A DNA stretch of 25,467 nt from NCBI GenBank assembly GCA_045561735.1, contig JBJKXC010000028.1, forward strand, positions 1 through 25,467, read 5' to 3'. Made by a program: the position numbers and the translations under genes. This document shows positions 13,892 to 23,116 of this stretch, piece after piece (the first letter of the stretch is position 1; each line of letters starts with the position of its first letter). Source of the DNA: UBA3537 sp045561735. GTDB lineage: Bacteria > Bacteroidota > Bacteroidia > Flavobacteriales > Flavobacteriaceae. The notes beneath the pieces are model-generated. The model did not search any database. It saw nothing but the letters and a program-made list of their open reading frames with translations, and had not been told where the DNA came from.

Positions 13892-16129
13892 TTATTGTTG
13901 TACGGCGTTTACGTTCAACACTTTAGCCAGTTCTTGACCATATTTTATAAATGCAATGGTTTCATCGGTTCGCGCCAATTTAATGTTATCAAAAATAATG
14001 AGGGATTCACCATTGCTTTCGAGGTGATAAATATGATTGTTTTCAAAAAAGCGAATGATTTCATCTTTGAAAAAAGACCGAATCTCAGATTCATCATTAC
14101 CTTTCAATAGAAATTTATTTGAAAAATCTGGATACATCTCAAAATCAATGTCTTTGTAGCCTGTGAAGGCCATGACTTTGTCGAAGATCTTTCCCAAAAC
14201 CCCTTCTTTTTCCATACTAAAAATTGGAATCTTTTGATTCAATTTCAAGATCATTATGGTTGTGTTGAAGGTTTCGGCTGTAAAAGCTTGCCCTTCGTTA
14301 AATGTGATATCAGAAATTTCCCAAGAGATATTTAGGTCTTCAAATGTACCTTTAAGGCAATTGTATTTGCGTTCAATGGGTCTGATTTCAAAAAACTGGA
14401 ACTTTTTTAAATAAATGGTATTCCAATCTACTTGACTATTGTATTGGTAGTTATTTTCAGTTGCTAAATTTTCCAGGCGTTTTTGCCGTTGGGATAATTT
14501 AGCGGCAGAGCTGCTTAAACTGATTTTAAGAGCTCTGTTGTGAGTTGAGGATGAAACATGTGAATCCAATCCCGTGATAAAGACTTGGCCACCAGAATTT
14601 CTTTGTGTCTTTAAGAATTCAACCAAATAATCCATATAAGTGATACCTACCAATCGGGTTTCTGATAAATCGATATTTACATCAGCACCATGAGGAATTT
14701 TCGCCACTAGCTTATCAACTTTTAGAATGCCTAAAAAATTCGCAATGCCTCTTATTTTTAAATCAAAAGCACCATCTGAGCGTTTTAATAATTTTGTTTT
14801 TGATTTGTAAACCATTTTAAAAAACTGAGGAATAGACATTCTTGCCAACAACATATGTGTTACAAGTGCCAATAACAATCCACCAAGTAAGCCAATCAAT
14901 AAATTGGTATAAAGGGTTAAAACCATGGTCCCAATAAAGAACACGAGTTGTTCAGCGCCCTGGTTGTAGGCTTGTCTAAACACTGCAGGTGATGCCAATT
15001 TAAATCCGGTATAGACCAGTAAAATTGCAAAGGCACAGAGGGGGACCTGCCGCATTATTGGGCTCAACACCACAATAAAAAGCAACAGCAAAAGACCTTG
15101 ATACATATTAGACCATTTTGTTTTGGCGCCGTTGTGAATGTTTACCGTACTGCGAATGATGACTGCAATGATGGGCAAACCACCAATCATACCAGCAACC
15201 ATTGTACTAAGTCCAATGCCTGTTAAATCCTTGTTTAAATCGGTTTTTCGCTTGTAAGGGTCAATTTTATCGACGGCTTTGGCAATGGCCAAAGATTCAA
15301 TACTGGTTATGATTAGCATTGAAAATACAGTTGTCCAGAACTCAATGGTATTTATTTTACTAAAGTTGGGGTGCATAATTGAATCTTTGATGGTGTCGGG
15401 GATGTCCAGTAATAAATTCGGCCCTATTTCGTAGGCATTTCCTAAAAATAAAAGTGTTTGCACCTCAAAGAAATTAAAGGCGTATACAAATGGAATCGAA
15501 AGTGCTATGACCCACATAGGAGCAGGTAAGAGATGGAAAAACCGTGAACTGGTTTTGGCGTGAAATATCAATAAAAATAAACCACTGATGGAAATGACCA
15601 CTACAAAAGGATTGGCCTGAGGAAGGTAAATAACGGCATCAATGAGGTTTTGTACAATGCTTGAACTGTCTGAATGTGTGCCCATGGCAACATGTATCTG
15701 TTTGGCAAAAATGATGATTCCAATGGCTGCCAGAATTCCATGAATTACGGATGAATGAAAAATATCTGCTAAGCGCCCGAGTTTCAAAACGCCTAAAAGC
15801 ATTTGAAGTGCACCGGAAGTTACCACTGCAGCCAATACGTAGTTAAAAGCTTGGCCAGAGCCGTCGTCCATGAGTGCTATTCCCAACAAAATAACTCCAA
15901 TAACCCCTTTTGCAGGGCCATTTACAGAAATATGTCCTCCACGGTAGAAAGTTGTCACTACACCACCAATAACAGCAGAAAAAATCCCTGCCATCGCAGG
16001 CGCTCCTGCTGCCAATGCTATTCCCAAAGAAAGCGGTAGTGCAATGAGCGCTACACTCACTGCCGCAACTAGGTCGCTTTGCCAATTTTCGATTAGCCCT
16101 TTTAGTCCTTTGTTGGGAATAGTTTCCAT
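13892..16129 (-). CDS. SulP family inorganic anion transporter with C-terminal extension
   Basis: 745 residues from the ATG at 16129. This start is preferred over TTG at 16189 because it gives the standard opening, GLKGLIENWQSDLVAA-like, just before the first membrane segment. About 10-12 hydrophobic segments fill residues 15-430, with PLSLGIALAAGAPAMAGIFS and ISVNGPAKGV typical of SulP. A STAS-like domain follows (about 450-560, with LSETRLVGITYMDYL). About 170 further residues, acidic and soluble, are not explained by SulP-STAS. SulP proteins move sulfate or bicarbonate across the inner membrane. Sulfate from the nearby sulfatases is one possible substrate, but bicarbonate is as likely. Divergent from the threonine operon and convergent on ung. 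Confidence 0.85.
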   Translation of the reverse strand: METIPNKGLKGLIENWQSDLVAAVSVALIALPLSLGIALAAGAPAMAGIFSAVIGGVVTTFYRGGHISVNGPAKGVIGVILLGIALMDDGSGQAFNYVLAAVVTSGALQMLLGVLKLGRLADIFHSSVIHGILAAIGIIIFAKQIHVAMGTHSDSSSIVQNLIDAVIYLPQANPFVVVISISGLFLLIFHAKTSSRFFHLLPAPMWVIALSIPFVYAFNFFEVQTLLFLGNAYEIGPNLLLDIPDTIKDSIMHPNFSKINTIEFWTTVFSMLIITSIESLAIAKAVDKIDPYKRKTDLNKDLTGIGLSTMVAGMIGGLPIIAVIIRSTVNIHNGAKTKWSNMYQGLLLLLFIVVLSPIMRQVPLCAFAILLVYTGFKLASPAVFRQAYNQGAEQLVFFIGTMVLTLYTNLLIGLLGGLLLALVTHMLLARMSIPQFFKMVYKSKTKLLKRSDGAFDLKIRGIANFLGILKVDKLVAKIPHGADVNIDLSETRLVGITYMDYLVEFLKTQRNSGGQVFITGLDSHVSSSTHNRALKISLSSSAAKLSQRQKRLENLATENNYQYNSQVDWNTIYLKKFQFFEIRPIERKYNCLKGTFEDLNISWEISDITFNEGQAFTAETFNTTIMILKLNQKIPIFSMEKEGVLGKIFDKVMAFTGYKDIDFEMYPDFSNKFLLKGNDESEIRSFFKDEIIRFFENNHIYHLESNGESLIIFDNIKLARTDETIAFIKYGQELAKVLNVNAVQQ

Positions 16130-16271
16130 TAATTTGAGAATGCTAGGTTTGCAAATAATAACTTCATAGCTAAGATAATAAATATTCAAAAAAAATTATA
16201 ATCCTACTTATACGTCTTCATATTTGTTTTAACAAAATTTGATTATTCTCTCTGATTTTTTCTTGTTTTTA

Positions 16272-16305
16272 TTGCATTCAAATAATTTAATTATTACTAA
16301 TTTTA
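16272..16305 (+). promoter_or_regulatory. possible promoter of the threonine degradation operon
   Basis: TTG at 16272-16274, a 23-nt spacer, and TAATTTTA at 16298-16305 (7 of 8 to TAnnTTTG). The GTG start is at 16325. The surrounding 16190-16324 region is otherwise non-coding and holds the divergent SulP upstream region. Confidence 0.35.
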
Positions 16306-16324
16306 GCTTTTTAAACAATTTATT

Positions 16325-17290
16325 GTGAAACGAGATATTGTTTTGGTTATAGGTGCTAATGGTCAGTTAGGTTCTGTATTGATCAAAGAACTACAAACGA
16401 TTCACGGAAATTCTAATGTTATAGCGTCGGATATTTATTCAGACCCTAATTTTCAGGGTATTTTTCAACTCTTAGACGCAACTGACATGGCCTCAATTCA
16501 TATTATCATTAAAAAATATTCCGTAACTAAAATTTATCATCTTGCAGCTATATTATCTGCAAAAGGAGAACAGTTTCCATTAAAAACATGGGAATTGAAC
16601 ACGAAAATGATGTTAAATGTTTTTGAAGCAGCAAGAAACAGTACTGTAAACAAAGTATTTTTTCCTAGCTCAATAGCTGTTTACGGTAACAAAGCTCCAT
16701 TACAAAATAGTCCACAATCAGCGTTTTTGAATCCTGCTACTGTATATGGAATCAGCAAGGCCACTGGGGAAAACTGGGCACAATACTATTTTGAAAAATA
16801 CGATTTAGATATACGTTCAATCAGATATCCTGGAATTGTTGGTTATCAATCAATGCCAGGAGGGGGAACTACAGATTATGCAGTCGATATTTATCACAGC
16901 GCTATAAATAAGCAAACTTATAACTGTTTTTTGAAAGCTGATACAAAACTACCGATGATATTTATGGACGATGCTGTAAGAGCTACTATTGAGCTTATGC
17001 AAACACCAAAAGATAACCTTAAAACAAGAACATCATATAATCTGGGATCAATGAGCTTAAACCCTAGCGAAATATATGAATCAATTAAAAAAAAATATCC
17101 TAGTTTTGAAATTAAATATAAACCAGATTTTAGGCAAGGTATCGCCGATAATTGGCCCAAAAGGATTGACGATAAAGAAGCCAGAAATGACTGGGGCTGG
17201 GAACCAAAATTTGATTTAAAATCAATGACTAGCGTGATGTTAGAAAAGTTAGAAGAGAAGTATAATAGAACAGATTTAATAAGTAATTAA
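16325..17290 (+). CDS. SDR-type L-threonine 3-dehydrogenase
   Basis: 321-residue extended short-chain dehydrogenase that oxidises L-threonine to 2-amino-3-ketobutyrate with NAD. Rossmann motif G10-A-N-G-Q-L-G16, acidic D36 after the second strand for NAD preference, catalytic S115/S116, and Y141-G-I-S-K145. PGIVGYQSMPGGGTTDYAV in the substrate region is typical of the short-chain threonine dehydrogenases of Flavobacteriia. It starts with GTG at 16325; the next ATG is at codon 55 and would remove the NAD motif, so GTG is real. The stop shares one base with the ATG of kbl (TAATG). Unrelated to the zinc-dependent Tdh of E. coli. The kbl partner makes the substrate assignment strong. Confidence 0.9.
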   Translation: MKRDIVLVIGANGQLGSVLIKELQTIHGNSNVIASDIYSDPNFQGIFQLLDATDMASIHIIIKKYSVTKIYHLAAILSAKGEQFPLKTWELNTKMMLNVFEAARNSTVNKVFFPSSIAVYGNKAPLQNSPQSAFLNPATVYGISKATGENWAQYYFEKYDLDIRSIRYPGIVGYQSMPGGGTTDYAVDIYHSAINKQTYNCFLKADTKLPMIFMDDAVRATIELMQTPKDNLKTRTSYNLGSMSLNPSEIYESIKKKYPSFEIKYKPDFRQGIADNWPKRIDDKEARNDWGWEPKFDLKSMTSVMLEKLEEKYNRTDLISN

Positions 17291-18483
17291 TGTACGGAGC
17301 TATTAAGGATAACCTGTGTAATGAGTTAAAAGATATTGAACTTAAAGGTTTATACAAAACGGAACGGATTATAACAACTTCTCAAGATGCAGTTATAAAA
17401 GTGTCAACTGGAGATGAAGTTATTAATTTTTGCTCGAATAATTATTTAGGATTATCTAATAACAAAGAAGTTGTTCAAGCAGCTAAGGATACACTGGATT
17501 CACATGGCTTTGGAATGTCTTCCGTCCGTTTTATTTGTGGGACCCAAGACATTCACAAACAACTAGAGCGTAAAATTGCTGAGTTTTTTCATTGTGAGGA
17601 CACCATTTTATATGCTGCAGCTTTTGATGCAAACGGCGGCGTCTTTGAGCCTTTATTGAGTAAAGAAGATGCTATTATATCAGATTCGCTGAATCACGCC
17701 TCAATTATTGATGGTGTTCGTTTGTGCAAGGCTGCTCGCTATCGCTATGCTAATAATGATATGGAAGCTTTGGAAGCTCAGCTCATTGAAGCAAACAAGC
17801 AAAATCACCGCTTCAAAATTATTGTAACTGATGGTGTTTTTTCAATGGATGGAATAGTAGCCCATATAGATAAGATTTGTGATTTAGCAGATAAATACGA
17901 TGCACTGGTAATGGTTGACGAATGCCACGCATCTGGATTGATAGGAAAAACAGGTAGAGGTACTATCGAATTAAAAGGGGTCTTGGGACGGGTTGATATT
18001 ATAACTGGAACTCTAGGAAAAGCACTTGGAGGTGCGATGGGGGGATTTACTACCGGAAAAAAGGAAATCATTGAAATATTGCGTCAGAAGTCAAGACCTT
18101 ATCTATTTTCTAATTCTTTAGCACCTGCCATTGTGGGTGCTTCGCTCAAGGTTTTTGAACTTATATCAGAAGATACCTCCTTCAGAGATCGATTAAAAAA
18201 AAATACAGATTATTTTAGAACTGAAATGGAGAAAGCAGGGTTTGAACTGATCGGCGCAGATGCTGCTATCGTTCCGGTAATGCTATATGACGCCAAGCTA
18301 TCTCAAGACATGGCCAACGCACTTCTTGATGAAGGTATTTATGTGATTGGATTTTTCTTTCCAGTAGTTCCAAAAGATAAGGCAAGAATAAGAGTTCAAC
18401 TATCTGCCGCACATACAAAAGAACACTTAGACAAAGCACTAAAGGCGTTTGTTAAAGTTGGCAAAAAATTAAACGTCATTTAA
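17290..18483 (+). CDS. kbl: glycine C-acetyltransferase (2-amino-3-ketobutyrate CoA ligase)
   Basis: 397-residue PLP enzyme of the alpha-oxoamine synthase family. It cleaves 2-amino-3-ketobutyrate with CoA to glycine and acetyl-CoA. The PLP lysine is Lys244 in TGTLGKALGG (239-248). VDECHASG (209-216) holds the cofactor-binding Asp and His, and SDSLNHASIIDG (131-142) is the usual catalytic histidine region. Length and numbering match E. coli Kbl (398 residues). Translationally coupled to the threonine dehydrogenase by TAATG, so the intermediate, which is unstable, is made and used together. Cytoplasmic. Nothing unusual. Confidence 0.95.
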   Translation: MYGAIKDNLCNELKDIELKGLYKTERIITTSQDAVIKVSTGDEVINFCSNNYLGLSNNKEVVQAAKDTLDSHGFGMSSVRFICGTQDIHKQLERKIAEFFHCEDTILYAAAFDANGGVFEPLLSKEDAIISDSLNHASIIDGVRLCKAARYRYANNDMEALEAQLIEANKQNHRFKIIVTDGVFSMDGIVAHIDKICDLADKYDALVMVDECHASGLIGKTGRGTIELKGVLGRVDIITGTLGKALGGAMGGFTTGKKEIIEILRQKSRPYLFSNSLAPAIVGASLKVFELISEDTSFRDRLKKNTDYFRTEMEKAGFELIGADAAIVPVMLYDAKLSQDMANALLDEGIYVIGFFFPVVPKDKARIRVQLSAAHTKEHLDKALKAFVKVGKKLNVI

Positions 18484-18492
18484 GATTTTTAT

Positions 18493-18513
18493 AATCCGAT
18501 TTTGGATTTTTTT
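18493..18513 (+). terminator. weak hairpin with T-run after kbl
   Basis: AATCC (18493-18497) and GGATT (18504-18508) with a 6-nt loop, running into seven T. The short stem makes it a weak terminator, but position (10 bp after the stop) and the T-run fit. Confidence 0.35.
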
Positions 18514-18523
18514 GCTTTTATGA

Positions 18524-18555
18524 TTTGACTGCGATTTCATAATTAGGTATTTTTG
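18524..18555 (+). promoter_or_regulatory. Bacteroidota promoter for the CotH-domain gene
   Basis: TTTG at 18524-18527, a 20-nt spacer and TATTTTTG at 18548-18555. Both boxes and the spacing match the Bacteroidota consensus (TTTG, 19-21, TAnnTTTG). Transcription should begin near 18562, a dozen bases before the ATG at 18575. This is the clearest promoter in the window. Confidence 0.65.
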
Positions 18556-18574
18556 TTGTGTTAATCAATTTAAT

Positions 18575-21178
18575 ATGTCTAGATACTTTTTTGTTTTCTT
18601 ATTGATTTTATCCTTTTCAATGCATTCACAGGTAGACCACTGGGAAAGCGTTGTTTTACCAGGAGATTCTTGGGATTACATAACTCCAACGTCTCAGCCC
18701 AATCCAAATTGGACGCAATTAGCATTTAACTCGACTGCTTGGAATACTGGAATTTCTGGCTTTGGATATGGGGACGATGATGATGCGACTATTGTTGAGA
18801 GTACAATGTCAATTTATATACGAAAGACTTTTTATATTTCTGACGCCTCAGCTATAAACTCTGTGATATTGGATATAGATTATGACGATGGTTTTGTTGC
18901 TTTTGTTAATGGGCAAGAGGTCGCTAGGAATCTAATGACTGGAGCTGTTCCTGATTACAATCAGCCAAGTGATGGATGGAGAGAGCCAAATCTTCCTCGA
19001 GGATTATTGCCCGAACGTTTTGCAGTTGATCCAATACTTTTAAACAACGGATATAATATCATCGCAGTTCAAGTTCATAATTTTACCATAGATTCTTCTG
19101 ATTTATCTGCACTACCTGTTTTGTCTTTAGGAATTAATAATGCATCAAATGATTACAGAACTCCTCCATCATGGTTCGTTGAACCTAATGTTCCTGTAGA
19201 AGTTAATTTTGAGTCCTCTAATTTACCAATTGTTATTATTGAAACATTACAAGGACAGGAGATTCCAAACGATCCAAAAATAGATGCAACAATGCAAATT
19301 ATTTTCAAAGGCAATGGGGAGCGTAATTTTTTAAGTGATGTAAATGATCCAACTGCACTTGATTATGATGGTGCTATAAAAATAGAATATCGAGGTTCAA
19401 CTTCTAGTCTTTTAGACAAAAAACAATATGCCTTCACACCTTATGATGATTCAGGAGAAAAAGTTAATGAAGGATTTCTGGACATGCCCAAAGAAAATGA
19501 TTGGATTTTAAATGGTCTTGCATACGACCCTTCATTTATAAGAGATTTTATAAGCTATAGGCTGTCAAATTTGACTGGAAATTATGCATCAAGAGGACGT
19601 TATTGTGAAGTGATCCTAAATGGAGATTTTCGAGGTATTTACATTCTACAGGAAAAATTAAAAGCAGATGATAGTAGGATAGATATAAAAAAAATCAAAG
19701 AAGAAGATCTAACACTTCCCAAATTAACAGGTGGTTATATTACAAAAACAGACAAAACTGAGGGAGCAGATGTAGCGGCTTGGTCCATGGATAATTACGG
19801 AGGCTGGCAAAGTAATTTTATTCATGAACACCCCAAACCTAACAATATATATTATGAACAACACGATTATATAAAAAATCAGTTCGAAACGCTTCAATCT
19901 ATGGTAGATAACCCAAGTAACAGTGATATCACCCAAGGTTTCCCTTCAATTATTGATATTCCTTCATTTATAGATTTTATGATCATCAATGAGTTGGCAT
20001 CTAATGTTGATGCGTATGAGTTTAGTACTTTCTTTCACAAAGATCGAAATGGAAAACTTAGGGCGGGTCCAGTTTGGGATTTTAATTTAACATATGGAAA
20101 TGACTTGTTTAGCTGGGGCTATGATAGAAGTCATACAGATATATGGCAATTTTTTGACCAAGATAATATGGGGCCTAAGTTTTGGAAAGATCTTTTTGAT
20201 GATTCCATATTTAATTGCTATTTAACAAGGCGATGGCAAGAACTTACGGCTAGTGGAATGCCGCTTAATTCCGAAGAAATATTTGCGCTTATTGACGCCA
20301 CAACCTCACTAATTAATGAAGCTGTTGGACGTCAAGAAATAGTTTCAGGAACTACAGGTACATTTGTACAGCAGATTTTAGAGATAAAGTCTTTTATTAC
20401 TGAGAGAATTAATTGGATATCAAATGAATTAACAAATACAAGCTTATGCAATGAAATTACTACTCCAGCTTTGGTTATCTCTAGAATTAATTACCACCCT
20501 CTTGTAGATGATGAGTTAGATTCAAGTGATTTTGAATTTATAGAAATCACGAATAACAGTTCTTCATCTGTTGATTTAACAGGAATTTATTTTGGAGGTT
20601 TGGGACTTACATATCAATTTCCAAATGGTGAGACGCTACCAGGTCAGCAATCAATATTTTTGTCGAATGAGACGGATTCTTTTATTCAGCGCTATGGATT
20701 TGAACCATTTGGTGAATTTTCAAGAAGTTTATCCAATGATGGTGAAGATTTGATTTTAAGGGATGCTTATGGGAATATAATTGACCTTGTCATTTACAAT
20801 GATGTTTTGCCTTGGCCAGAAGAAGCTGATGGAGAAGGGGCCTTTTTAAAACTTATAAGTTTGGATTTAGATAATGCTTTGGCCAGTAGTTGGGTAGCTC
20901 AAAATGATTCTCCTGAAAACTTATCATCTGCGCAATTTCAGTCAGAATCTTTGATTTCTGTTTATCCAAATCCTGTCTCAGATATTTTGAGGATTAATTC
21001 CACTTCAAATAATATTAATAATCTTAAAATATTTAGCTTAAGTGGACAATTGTTCAGTACATATAATTTCGTTGGAAAAGAAATAGAAATTGATTTAGGT
21101 GCTTATCAAGCTGGGATCTATTTGCTGCAAATTGTGACCGATACAGATGTATTGGTAAGAAAGATTCTGAAAAATTAA
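18575..21178 (+). CDS. secreted CotH kinase-family protein with lamin-tail and T9SS domains
   Basis: 867 residues. Order: signal peptide (1-18); a beta-sandwich (about 20-190, with LDIDYDDGFVAFVNGQEVAR-like text); a CotH kinase domain (about 215-620); a lamin-tail-like beta domain (about 632-760, LVISRINYHP then DFEFIEITNN); and a T9SS type A sorting domain from about 793 (ISVYPNPVSDILRI) to the end. CotH proteins are atypical secreted protein kinases; in Bacillus spores CotH phosphorylates coat proteins. KQYAF, the G-D-F-R-G-I-Y-I-L-Q-E-K strand and GPVWDFN (498-504, Asp502) are CotH motifs. The common form of the last is DFD, so Asn504 is a change. Own promoter; convergent on the sulfatases. 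Activity and targets are unknown. Confidence 0.85.
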   Translation: MSRYFFVFLLILSFSMHSQVDHWESVVLPGDSWDYITPTSQPNPNWTQLAFNSTAWNTGISGFGYGDDDDATIVESTMSIYIRKTFYISDASAINSVILDIDYDDGFVAFVNGQEVARNLMTGAVPDYNQPSDGWREPNLPRGLLPERFAVDPILLNNGYNIIAVQVHNFTIDSSDLSALPVLSLGINNASNDYRTPPSWFVEPNVPVEVNFESSNLPIVIIETLQGQEIPNDPKIDATMQIIFKGNGERNFLSDVNDPTALDYDGAIKIEYRGSTSSLLDKKQYAFTPYDDSGEKVNEGFLDMPKENDWILNGLAYDPSFIRDFISYRLSNLTGNYASRGRYCEVILNGDFRGIYILQEKLKADDSRIDIKKIKEEDLTLPKLTGGYITKTDKTEGADVAAWSMDNYGGWQSNFIHEHPKPNNIYYEQHDYIKNQFETLQSMVDNPSNSDITQGFPSIIDIPSFIDFMIINELASNVDAYEFSTFFHKDRNGKLRAGPVWDFNLTYGNDLFSWGYDRSHTDIWQFFDQDNMGPKFWKDLFDDSIFNCYLTRRWQELTASGMPLNSEEIFALIDATTSLINEAVGRQEIVSGTTGTFVQQILEIKSFITERINWISNELTNTSLCNEITTPALVISRINYHPLVDDELDSSDFEFIEITNNSSSSVDLTGIYFGGLGLTYQFPNGETLPGQQSIFLSNETDSFIQRYGFEPFGEFSRSLSNDGEDLILRDAYGNIIDLVIYNDVLPWPEEADGEGAFLKLISLDLDNALASSWVAQNDSPENLSSAQFQSESLISVYPNPVSDILRINSTSNNINNLKIFSLSGQLFSTYNFVGKEIEIDLGAYQAGIYLLQIVTDTDVLVRKILKN

Positions 21179-21313
21179 AACTGGATTATATATTTGTTTA
21201 AGCTAAAATACTACCCAAAAAAAATATTTGGAGGAGGGGAGATTGAAATCGAATTATTTTAGCGGGGATGTGCATTTTTTTAAATGATTATTTTTCTCAC
21301 AACTAAAATCTTT

Positions 21314-23107
21314 TTATTTTATTAATGCTATGTCGGTAAAAAAAGCAGTTGTTTTTTGACCGTTTTTAAGCCAAAATCCAGATGTTAGTGTTGCTTTTCC
21401 TTCTTCAGTATCAATTGTAAATTTGGCATTTTGGTCCAAAGGATTTAATTTCAAAATGTGTTCTTTACCGTCAAGCACAATAAAAGCTGCATCAAAAGCC
21501 ATCGCCTCTCCTTTTTTTTGTTCATCCCAATATTTTGTCGCAGGTTTAGCATCATCAATTTCAGCGTTTAAGGGTAAACTAGTTTCAATAGGCCACCTTC
21601 TTAAGCTTATTTCGTATGTGCCAGACTTTTTAAAGTTGATGTTCAATGCCCCTGTTTCAAAAGCAATGCCTTTTCGTATATCTCTTTGATGCCATGCAGT
21701 AATAGACTTTACATGAATATCATGAGAGGTAAGTGTATTTATTCTCTCCGGTTCAATATCGATATATGAATATTCAAATTCTTTTGAAGCATCGGCCCAC
21801 CAACAATCATAATAATCTTGTAACCGTCTTGCAATATCAGGATGTTTGTCAAAAATATTTATTTCTTGTCCAGGATCATTAGCAACATTGAAAAGTTCAT
21901 TGCCATTGACTAACCTCCAATTGTGGTACATTACACTACTTTGTTTGCCTTTTTCAGGCCACTGATTACGCTGGGTATCCGTTACTAACATACGCTCTGG
22001 GGCAAGATTAGTTTTTAAAAAGGAAGAGAGGTTGATGCCATCAATGGTTTTGCTTGGTTCATAGGTAACCCCTGTCAAAGAAGCCAAAGTGGGTAAAATA
22101 TCGACGTGTGCCGACAGACCACTAAAAGTTTGACCAACTTTGAAACCTCCCTTTTTCCATTGCATAATAAAAGGCACTCTATGCCCGCCGTCATACTCAC
22201 TTGTTTTAGTGCCTTTCATTTGGGCGTTATAGCCATACCATTTCTTTTCTTTTCTATTGAATTTATAGCCATTAGAAGTGCCATTATCCGTGGTAAATAT
22301 TAAAATGGTATTGTCTATAAGCTTTAACGATTCCAAGGTTTTGGTCAACCTTCCAAAATTATCATCAATATTAGTAATCATACCATAAAACCGTTTTTGA
22401 GAGGCCAATAACCCAGGCGTGTCTTTGTATATCTCATAGTAAGCCTCTGGCACATTGAAAGGACTGTGGGGGGCGTTTAGGCTTAAATAGCAAAAAAAGG
22501 GTTCAGCTTTTGACTTTTCTATAAAGGATAAGGCCTCATCAAAAAAAACATTGGTACAATACCCTTGCGTTTTTTCAGGAACACCATTTCTAAAGTAAGT
22601 ATCATCTTGATAGTTGTTACCCCAATAATCGGGAGTTTGTCCGACTCCACCGCCCTTGTGATAAAATGTCTCATCAAACCCACGTTGCTCTGGTAAAAAA
22701 GAATAATTATCACCCAAATGCCATTTTCCAAACATGGCTGTTTTATAACCTGCGGCTGAAAAAACATCGGCGATGGTTTCTTCGTCTTGATTTAGTAACG
22801 AACATCCCGCATTAGTATGCCAAACGCCATTTCTCAAACAATTTCTGGCTGTCATCAAACCAGCGCGGGTGGGAGAGCAAGTGGTTCCAACATGGTAATT
22901 TGAAAAATTAACAGATTGTGAAGCAAAGGCATCGATATGAGGTGTTTTTATGATTGGATTACCATTAAATCCCAAATCGCCATAACCTTGGTCGTCGGTC
23001 ATTACTATTATAACATTCGTACTTGACGAAACAGCTTTTTGCTGATTACAATACAAAAATGCAATTATAAAAGTGAAAAAAAAGCAAAATTTAAAAAGAA
23101 GTTTCAT
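21314..23107 (-). CDS. formylglycine-dependent sulfatase (arylsulfatase A-like, S1)
   Basis: 597 residues. The sulfatase signature C77-S-P-T-R81 gives the catalytic formylglycine at Cys77. The metal-binding D38-D39-Q-G-Y-G opens the domain, FGKWHLG lies near 125, and TTDNGT gives the later Asp/Asn metal ligands. The last 150 residues form a C-terminal domain (IAFETGALNINFKK, SLRRWPIE) common in polysaccharide S1 sulfatases of marine Bacteroidota. The N-terminus is a hydrophobic leader. F-L-Y-C20-N could be a lipobox, but Tyr at -1 is unusual. It removes sulfate esters from a polysaccharide fragment in the periplasm or at the surface; the sugar is unknown. It starts 9 bp after the neighbouring sulfatase stop. 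No maturase gene is in the window. Confidence 0.92.
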   Translation of the reverse strand: MKLLFKFCFFFTFIIAFLYCNQQKAVSSSTNVIIVMTDDQGYGDLGFNGNPIIKTPHIDAFASQSVNFSNYHVGTTCSPTRAGLMTARNCLRNGVWHTNAGCSLLNQDEETIADVFSAAGYKTAMFGKWHLGDNYSFLPEQRGFDETFYHKGGGVGQTPDYWGNNYQDDTYFRNGVPEKTQGYCTNVFFDEALSFIEKSKAEPFFCYLSLNAPHSPFNVPEAYYEIYKDTPGLLASQKRFYGMITNIDDNFGRLTKTLESLKLIDNTILIFTTDNGTSNGYKFNRKEKKWYGYNAQMKGTKTSEYDGGHRVPFIMQWKKGGFKVGQTFSGLSAHVDILPTLASLTGVTYEPSKTIDGINLSSFLKTNLAPERMLVTDTQRNQWPEKGKQSSVMYHNWRLVNGNELFNVANDPGQEINIFDKHPDIARRLQDYYDCWWADASKEFEYSYIDIEPERINTLTSHDIHVKSITAWHQRDIRKGIAFETGALNINFKKSGTYEISLRRWPIETSLPLNAEIDDAKPATKYWDEQKKGEAMAFDAAFIVLDGKEHILKLNPLDQNAKFTIDTEEGKATLTSGFWLKNGQKTTAFFTDIALIK

Positions 23108-23116
23108 AAGATATTT

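Noticed and set aside
16130..16189. N-terminal extension of the SulP protein from TTG at 16189
   Set aside because: The 20 extra residues do not resemble SulP starts, TTG is a poor start, and ATG at 16129 gives the standard family N-terminus.
21189..21196. TATATTTG after the CotH stop as a firm promoter
   Set aside because: No TTTG at the -33 position and no clear gene follows on the plus strand; kept only as part of a low-interest observation.
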